Shown in pieces: positions 37,401 through 46,400 of a stretch of DNA of 64,000 nucleotides (the stretch's first letter is position 1; each line of letters starts with the position of its first letter). The position numbers were made by a program, and so were the translations under genes. Under the pieces are notes generated by a model, which made no database searches, was not told where the DNA came from, and saw nothing but the letters and a program-made list of their open reading frames with translations. The stretch is from Plutella xylostella (Eukaryota > Arthropoda > Insecta > Lepidoptera > Plutellidae): positions 5,835,501-5,899,500 of the forward strand of contig NC_064012.1 of the NCBI RefSeq assembly GCF_932276165.1. The letters run 5' to 3'.

Positions 37401-40400
37401 TTTACCTTACGACCGGTGCGGCGGCGGCGGAATATACATTCTGTGTAAAAAGTATCGGAACTGGGTCGGTAAAACAAAAATGTTTGTTATTCATAAAAAA
37501 TTATTATATCACCTTCAAAGTATACTCCTTCAGAAACGATACACATACGTCAACGAATTATCCAATCATCACAACATTTTTTTAAACGCTGTTTCCAGAG
37601 TTGTGTTTAGTACCTACTCGCGGCGATTTTTCCTTACATTTTCCGATTTTGTCTTCTATCGATTGAAAACAGTGCCTCGAAGTGGTAATTTCAGTTTTGG
37701 AAAAAAATAAGCTAAAGCCGTGATACCTGGTTAATATGGTGGATGCTCGATGGTATTTGTTGAGTCTTTGCCCAAAAATTCATTCACAATGATGATCCTT
37801 GTGCGAAGGCGCATTATCGCGGTGAAAATCTTTCTAGATTATTTTCCATAAATCTGGCCTTCTTTGTCGAATTTGCAGTATTTTCCACATAACCCGCAAA
37901 TAGTATTATTTTCCTACCGTTTGACTTTCTGGCAAGAATTCCGAGTGCATAACACCACTATAGTCAAAGAAAATACCTAGTCAACATGACGCTGACTAAC
38001 AATCGATGAAAGAGAAAAAGGAAAAATCGCCGCGAGTACTAAACACAAATCTGGAAACAGCGTTTAAAAAAATGTTGTGATGATTGGATAATTCGTTGGC
38101 GTATGTGTATCGTTTCTGAAGGAGCATACTTTGAAGGTAATAAAATAAATTTGGATGAATAACAAACATTTTTTGTTTTATCAACCCACTCCCGATACTT
38201 TTTACACAGAGTAGTATAAAAACTTTCGGGGCCTCAGTGGACTTTAGTTTGTCTAAAATTTAGATTTTATAACTTAATTTTCTACAAATTTAGACTCTAA
38301 ATTTATTCTTATTAAAGGGGGTGACTCAGGAGGTCTGAACTACTTTTGTTCTACGAGTTTTGGAAATTGGCAAAAAAAAGTTATCCATAGTAAAAAGTCA
38401 CGTGACCAACAAATTTTCTATGGAAAATCTATTTTTATTTTCGTGAATTTCCAAAACTCATATATATAGAACAAAAGTTGTTCAGAATAGCCCCCTGAGT
38501 TACCCACTTAGTATACCCTTTTTGCAACACTCTGTATAATTTTATTATTATTTTTACTACCTAATGATTTTGGTGGGTGTATTTTCATTATATTCAAAGC
38601 CCGTTCGTTTGAAGTATGTGTAGGTACACTTTCGCTATTGTATACCTTGACTAGAGGTAACTCAAAGGCTCGTAATGAGGTTACAGAGTTAGAATATCTG
38701 AAATTCCACACTCGAGTCTTACCGTTCAAACGGATCGGCTAAACAAACTTAGTTTACGTAATTAAAATGACAAGATTCATACGATGCACGTTAATGGAGC
38801 CTTTTTGCGGACAGCAGTGTAATTTCTTATTAATTAATCACTCCTTCATAAAGTGTAATTTGTGCATCATGCGGTTCCGTGAAAACTCGTGTGATAGAAA
38901 ACTGGGCTAAAAGGGGTCAACTTTATTTCGTTATACAGGGTTATTGGTAAGTAGACCAGATCCTTTCAGGAGGTGATAGAGGAAGGCATTTCCAGTCGAT
39001 TGAACCCAATAATGCATTATCCGAAACTTAACCATTTCTAAAATATTTAATATTTAAGTTTTTTTTATTTTTTTGCCAAAATGTTATGCTTAAAACCGGA
39101 AATAAAAAAACTAGATACATTACAATAATTTTTTTGGTTGTTTTGCATAAGTAACACCTTAATAAACTTAAAAAAATAATCAAATGTGCATTATTCGACT
39201 TAAATTAGACATAATACCTGAAAATAGTTAAACATTTTGAAAAAATATTCAAAAAGCAAAAATAAATAAATTAAGTAAATTAAAAAAGAATTTCATATGA
39301 CATTTTTTTGTGCACTTCAGCATAAAAACATGGTCAACTAATAGCTTTCAAACAAGATAATTCAATATCAATTCGATTGAGGTTTCACCAAGATATGGCC
39401 AAAACAACCAGCACAGACGGACAAAATTCAACCGGAAAACTAACAAAATTAGCCCATTAAAGGTAAAAAGTGTGATTGTTTCAGTCCTTTTGACTTTAGT
39501 ATGGAAACCCCTGCTGAGTTTTCTCCGCTTTCTCTGGTTGTTTTGGCCATATCTTGGAGATACCTTAATCGATTTGATATTGAATTATCTTGTTTGAAAG
39601 CTTGTTTTTATGCTGAAGTGCACAAAAAATGACATATGAAATTCTTTTTTAATTTAATTTATTTGTTTATGCGGTTTTTAATATTTATCAAAATGTTTAA
39701 CTATTTTGAGGTATTATGTCTTATTTTAGTCGAATAATGCATATTTTATTATTTTTATTAGTGTATTAAGGTGTTATTTATGCATAACAAACAAAAAAAA
39801 ATTGAAATGTGGCTAGTTTTTTTTACTTTCGCTTTTAAGCACAAAATTTTGGCAAATATTATAAAATTATTAAATATAAAATATCTTAGAAATGGTTAAG
39901 TTTCGGATCATGCATTATTGGGTTTAATCGACTGGAAATACCCTCCTTTATGTCCTCCTGAAAGGATCTGGTCTACTTACCAATAACCCTGTATAGAAGC
40001 TTTGAAACATTCTACATTCGCTGCAGTTATTTTCCTAAATATTGCCCGCAGTTTCCAGGAAATAGGTGTCTAAGAATTAGTGCCAAAGAAAAGTTTAAAT
40101 CGTATTATGTTTTTCACTACAAGTAAGTACCTAATAAAATTTACGTATAATTATTTAATGAAATGACTGACTACGCAAGCAAATCACACCACACCTTCAA
40201 CGAAAACCAACTTCAATCTACAACTTGGACCTTTTACGAGAAAAGGTCAGCACCTACATGCGGCGTGACGTTTTGTTTTCCAGAAAATGCTCAATCTGAT
40301 CTCGGATAGGCTGGAGCGGCGGGTTTGCGACGACGTCCTCGAGGTGGCCTGGTCCACCATGTGGAACGTCACCGACGAGACCCCACAGAACTGTCTCAAG

Positions 40401-43400
40401 TTCCTCGAGAACAGAGGCATGGAGTATTTCCTTGCCTGCCTAAAGGTAAAGCTGGTGACGGGATTAACGCGTAGTGCGGCGGCAACGTCGGTGCTGTGAA
40501 ACAAAATGAGTTAAAACCTGCACGGGACGGCTACAGTTTTCCCTTTCTTATCCACAGGCACTTATAAGGCTGTGTCCGCACACCGATATTTTACCGGGTG
40601 ATATTTCTCGCGAATTATATTCCTACGCCTGTACCCATCGAAACGCGTTTTTTTTACCGCCAGTGCGGATACTCGTATAATATTCAATGTATTACAGAAT
40701 TGCGAGAAAAAAACCACGCGGTGAAATATCGCTGTGCGGACACAGCCTTATAATATAAATACAAGGTGTGACCAAACAGCAACACGCGGCATTCGTAGGT
40801 CACAATTTCAGCCGCGCGCGGCAGCATTGCGCGGCACGACTCGTAGGTACATGCCGCGCCTTTCAGAGTGCGTTCAGAAGAGCTCGCGGCGCTTACAGTC
40901 TGGGTCATAGAAACCTGACCGCTCAGGACCCTTAGCATTGCCGCGCTTGAATGCCGCGCTATGTTTGGTCACGTCTTAAAGCCTAGCGTCCACCCCCATA
41001 GTGCATAGTATGCGGTAGACGCACAATCGAACATGTATGTATGAAAAACTGGCTCAACTATGCGAGCTAAGCTAAACTAACTTTGTCCTGTCTTCTGAAC
41101 GTAACCGGCGGCGGTGGACGTTCGGCTTAATGCTTGCAGCGTTTTTTCAATAGCGTAAAAATTCATTTGCATAGGCTTCAAAGTTTTTGGCGTCATGCTT
41201 TTTATTTATTTTACTAACATACATGACATGTTTAAATACCTACAATTTTTACAAATAAACAATTTTTGCACTATTAAAAGTAATAATTTTTCATAAAACA
41301 ATAAAAAAAAACAACAAAATAAACATCTTCAACTAGACTTTAACAAAGTAAAGGTAAATTAGGTCGTATAACTCGTTTTTTTACGAGTTTAGCAATTTCG
41401 AATATCTCTGACTAAACCTGACACTATTAGATTAGTTACTCATACATGAGTATCAAAAGTAACGACCATTTCTTTTACCTTATCAATCTATCTAATTAAA
41501 ATTACATTTCATACACACATAAAAATTACACCATAAACATATTGCGCACATTATAACGGGCCGCACCTTAGCATAATGTGCCATAGTTCATAGTTAAAAC
41601 ACGCGGTAAATTTCGTTGCGGCCTGAAATTATGTGCGCTAACACATTTTTGTCAAAAAAAAGTTTTTTTAAAATAAAAAAAATGCATAATGTTTATTTGT
41701 TTATGCCCAATGCGCCAATATAATGTGAATACAGCCAGGCTCTGTGCAATTGTGCGTCCAAATTACTGCGTCTTTACTTAGGTATTATATTTAGGTTGGT
41801 AAGTTTCATTTTGTTTATTTTACTTTATAACAATTTTTTTGATATTTTTGAAATTCTTTTACTAATAAGTTATGTTATTTGTTTAATTTCAGGGTTCCTA
41901 GATAAAGATAGCGCTTTAACCACACTATGCAGGACCGCAGGGTCATACTTAAGAAGAGTATCTTGTAACTATAATTAATATTATCAGGATTCAAAAATGT
42001 GCTCTTTTTTCAAGCGGCAAAGTCCTCGACTCCGGCGCTTGGATTCGGCGAGCAGAGTTCGATCTATGATGTGCAGTTGTAAAATGACATTTATTTTCAT
42101 ATAGTTACGCGTGTTGCCGTGTTGCGGGGAGACGCGACGCACTGTTTTTGAGTCCGCTAACCTCCCCTGCGCCTGTACCACCATCTTTCAAAGCTAATTC
42201 AAGAGATCATACTGTATTTTATACTTTTTGACACCTCGTCATCTGAACACCCTTAAATAACTACGCATTTCCAACAGCTATTCAAGAGACTTTAACTTGT
42301 TGGAAATTGACAGCTCGGCAGCTAAGCTATACTGGTAAAAATGGTGGTACAAGAGCTGTACTGTGTCTGCGTTTGTTCGTAGATGACTCGGCCCCGCGCG
42401 GTGCGTCGCCGTCTCTCCGTCAACAGGCAACTGTGGGGGTGGCAGCATCACTACTGCCGGCATAGGTTCAGAGGCGTGCAAAGACGCCGTCGCCCCCGCC
42501 AGAAACAGCATAGAGTAAGCCCTGAAACGGGTCGTGTAACTCGTGTAACCAACCTATCTTCCGTACCCTCTATCGATGTAACTGTAAGAACGAACGGTGT
42601 TGTAGACGACGATGACCCTTTATACGTCCTGCATAAGTAACGCTTTATTGACTTTAGCATGCTGTTATGTTGTCAAGGTTTAGAACTTGCTATTCGGATA
42701 CTTGTTTAGGCATCAGTTGGTATGTGCTTCATTTTTTACAAGCATGGTTTTGTAATTTGTAAGTTAGTCTTTAATTTGATTGCTTCGTGTTATAATTTGC
42801 TTTGTTATCTTAAGTTGATAAATAGTTGAGTACTCGGCACGAGTTATGATCAAATTCAAATTCAAATTCAAATCATTTATTTCGCAGATCGCAACAGGAG
42901 TTTGTTTACCGAAGCCTCTGATTGGTGGACTCGCCGCGCTCGCTCTGTGATTGGTCTATTATCGATCACTATGTGCCGGGCTCTAAACTAGTCGATTAAT
43001 TACTTTATTATTTTATGTTTAGTCGTAGTGTTTACACCTTTTGGCACGGTGACGCCAGTTGGCTATTCAAGTGGAATAATATATACAGGGATGTCGTTAT
43101 ACGTTTGGACTGGCTCCAATATTATGCTAAACTGAACTGACAAGATCGCGAATTTAACCTTCCATAAGGTTTATTATTAACACCAAATGTAATTAATTAT
43201 GCTTGGATGATTCTAACGTACCTCGTCAGTCTAGTTTGGAATTATGTTTCTACGTGTTAATGTAAGACTGAATTCAATAAACTGTTTTATTTCCTTCAGA
43301 GTTTTTTTCTTTTATTATTGTGCGCTGGAGCTGCCATGTTAATGCCAACTCCCTAGGAGAACACCTACGTACCCACTATTAGTTTTCTTATCTATCTTAC

Positions 43401-46400
43401 TACTTTTACTACCACCATGACTGGTTCAAACTGCTTCAACTTATTTTCAAATAGATGTCGTCTGAGCTGATTATGTCTTTATGTTTTACTCAATAAAAAA
43501 TCAAAGCTGTGTTAAAGCGACACGACTCAAATTTTATTTTATAATTTATCGCAAAATTAACTTATATTGCTAAAATTAATAGCAAATAAAATATTAAATT
43601 ACAATAAAATTTATAAAATACGTCGAATCTATCATTTGAAGTGAGTTTAAAATAATGTTATGCCTATTTGAAGTAAAATGTTTCTGTTGGTCCTTGTCAA
43701 GTGACAAGGACCAACCAAGTGTCAAGTGAATGAAAAATTCATTACTTTAATTTTAAAAATTCCATTATACTGCCGAGTTAGCTTAGCACGGCAATCGGAC
43801 TGATGCTGAAGGCACTCATCGTAATATGTTACATTATAACTGAAGGAACGTATTACGTACATTTTAGCAAAGACAAACTATATTTTAAACTTCTACGATA
43901 AAATTTCGTTTGTCTATATCTAAATGTTCGATTTCTACTCAGATTTCTAAGTAACCAAAGAATAAGTAACCAAAGTTTACGTATAAACCCAACTCCTTAT
44001 TCTACGGTTTTGACGGTTGAAAAATTTACACGCTTGCGTTTATAATCCGTCTCAATATTGTATCCGTTTCTTGATCCGTCCACCGTGCATTCCGCAGAAC
44101 TTCCCGGACAAAGAAGAGCTGCTACGCAACATGATGGGTCTCCTAGGCAACGTGGCTGAGGTCCAGGAACTACGCCCGCAACTCATGAATCAGCTGTTTC
44201 TGTCCGTATTCTACGAACTGCTAGACTCGTCGAGCGACGGTATCGAGGTAATGTGATGTGTTTTTGTTTTTCGTCCGGCTGTGCTGGGTGCTACTTCAGA
44301 AGTGGTAAATTTGAGATTGTATCAACAGTGTATTGCGAATGTTTGTAGGTATACCGTTGTTTTCATGTCTTCGTTTTTCTCTTGTCTAAAATTAATCATA
44401 GTTGTGACGGTTCAAGCCGGAGCTTGGTAACGAATGTTATCTTTTTATTTATTTACATAACTAAAAGACAATAGTGTTCTTATAAAACTTCAAAGTAGGT
44501 CACCATCCTGACTCCTCAAAAAGTCATTAGTGCTAGCGAAAATATAATATGTTATGTATACTGGTGCCCTAATAACACGCTACTGAGTTTGTAACTGAGT
44601 TATACTGCCCTTCGCGAGCGGACGTAGCCATTAATTCAATGAGTCGAGGTCCTCTTTTGCACCAACATCAGGGGCAGGCTACATTATTGAATCAATGTGC
44701 AGGCTTTCCTTTGGTACGATCAAATTAGTAACCAGCGCGTAGTAAAATAATTAAAAAGTTTCTGTTGCGGAAAACGGACAGTTAGTAAGCAACTTTTGCT
44801 ACAGCTCTTGCTGGCATCATCCATCCATACCTGTTGTGACAAACTATCAATTATTTTGGGGGTAACTTAATTTCTGTACAGACACTCAAAGACGAGTTGT
44901 CGTTTTTTTATCCATTCGTGCGACATCTTGATCGCCCCTTATTAAGGATATTGCTATTCCTAAGAATGTTACCACAGCGCGCTTCTGCCGCTCTACTTTT
45001 TACCCTTCTTTACTTTTTCCGCTGGCGAGTCATCCCTCACCATCCCAAGTCTAACTTTCACCTCTCCCATCACCAGGTATCATACAACGCGGCCGGCGTC
45101 CTAGCGCACATGGCGTCCGACGGTCCAGAGGCGTGGACTGTCAAAGAGCCGGCGCGGGAGGCCGTGCTGAACCGCGTGGCCTCGGCCGTCGCCCGCTGGG
45201 ACCTGCACGCCGAGAGGAATATTAACTACAGGTGACGATACTGAAACTAATCTCACTTAATTACACTTATTTACCTAACTTCAATATGTAAAACCTATGT
45301 CACTGATTGCGTTAAACAAGTTTTATGTATTGAACCTACGAAGTACGTTATATGTAGTAAGATGTACTACGTTATATAAATAATCCTTTATTGAACAAAT
45401 CTAAAAATATGTGTAAAAAGGGTGGACTTAATGCTTTAAGCATTTTCTACCAGAGGTGCAAATTAAAGAAAATTAAATTATAAGGTGTGCAAAAAGAAAA
45501 CAAACACTAATCCTTAATTAATTTAAACAAAGGCTTAAGTATTATCTTTTCTAAATTATTAACCTACGTAACTTACTTATATCTAGTCATTTTAATAGTT
45601 TTTATACCAATATCAAATTAAATTTAATTGACAATTAAATATACGAAATATGCCTGGCTACCCATAACACAGGGTATCCTAGTTTGAGAGCCAAAAACCC
45701 ATATTGTAAACCAAGTAGGCAATTAAACAATTAAAACATTTCAGGTCGTTCGAGCCGATACTGAGCCTGCTCAGCGCTCACCACACGCCGCAGTGCCAGC
45801 ACTGGGCCGTCTGGGCGCTGGCCAACTTGACTACGGTTTATCGTTAGTATACTTACTTAATTTGTAAAATATAACATGACTATGACTACCCATGACTGAT
45901 GTGTAAACCACAGATTTTACTTGCCTTTTCTTTATTTTATAAAGGAAAACGAACTTAGATAAAGTTCTTTTCCTTTACAAATTCAGGCATAAGGCTGTAT
46001 CCGCACAGCGATATTTCACCGCGTGGTTTTTTCTAGCAATTCTGTAACACATTTTATATTTTACGATTACCCGCACTGGCTGCAATAAAATCGCGTATCG
46101 GTGGGTTTAAACTGAACTTAATTTAATATTTTTTATCAACTTTTCCGTGTAATTTATTATTTTTTGTCATAAAAAAATACACTATAAGCTTAATAATGCT
46201 AAAAATAATCCCTTTATCAAAACATGGAGAAAATATGAAAATGGTTTAAATAAAAATACACCAACTTCATGTAGGTACCTAATGCTCAAGCTAATGAGCA
46301 ATGTTCCATTAAGCACTTAAGAGGATTTAAAATTATTCACAATATTTTCCTCTCCAAATGAACGCAAAGAATAACGTTTCTACTTAATAAATATGAAACA

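Noticed and set aside
41796..41978. Exon-like frame after the acceptor tttaatttcag at 41893
   Set aside because: In the phase left by ZER1 exon 5 it stops after two codons. Other phases have no partner exon, and coding character is weak.
42278..42511. Minus-strand 77-codon frame
   Set aside because: It overlaps the plus-strand frame at 42383 and lacks splice or start support. It is probably its shadow.
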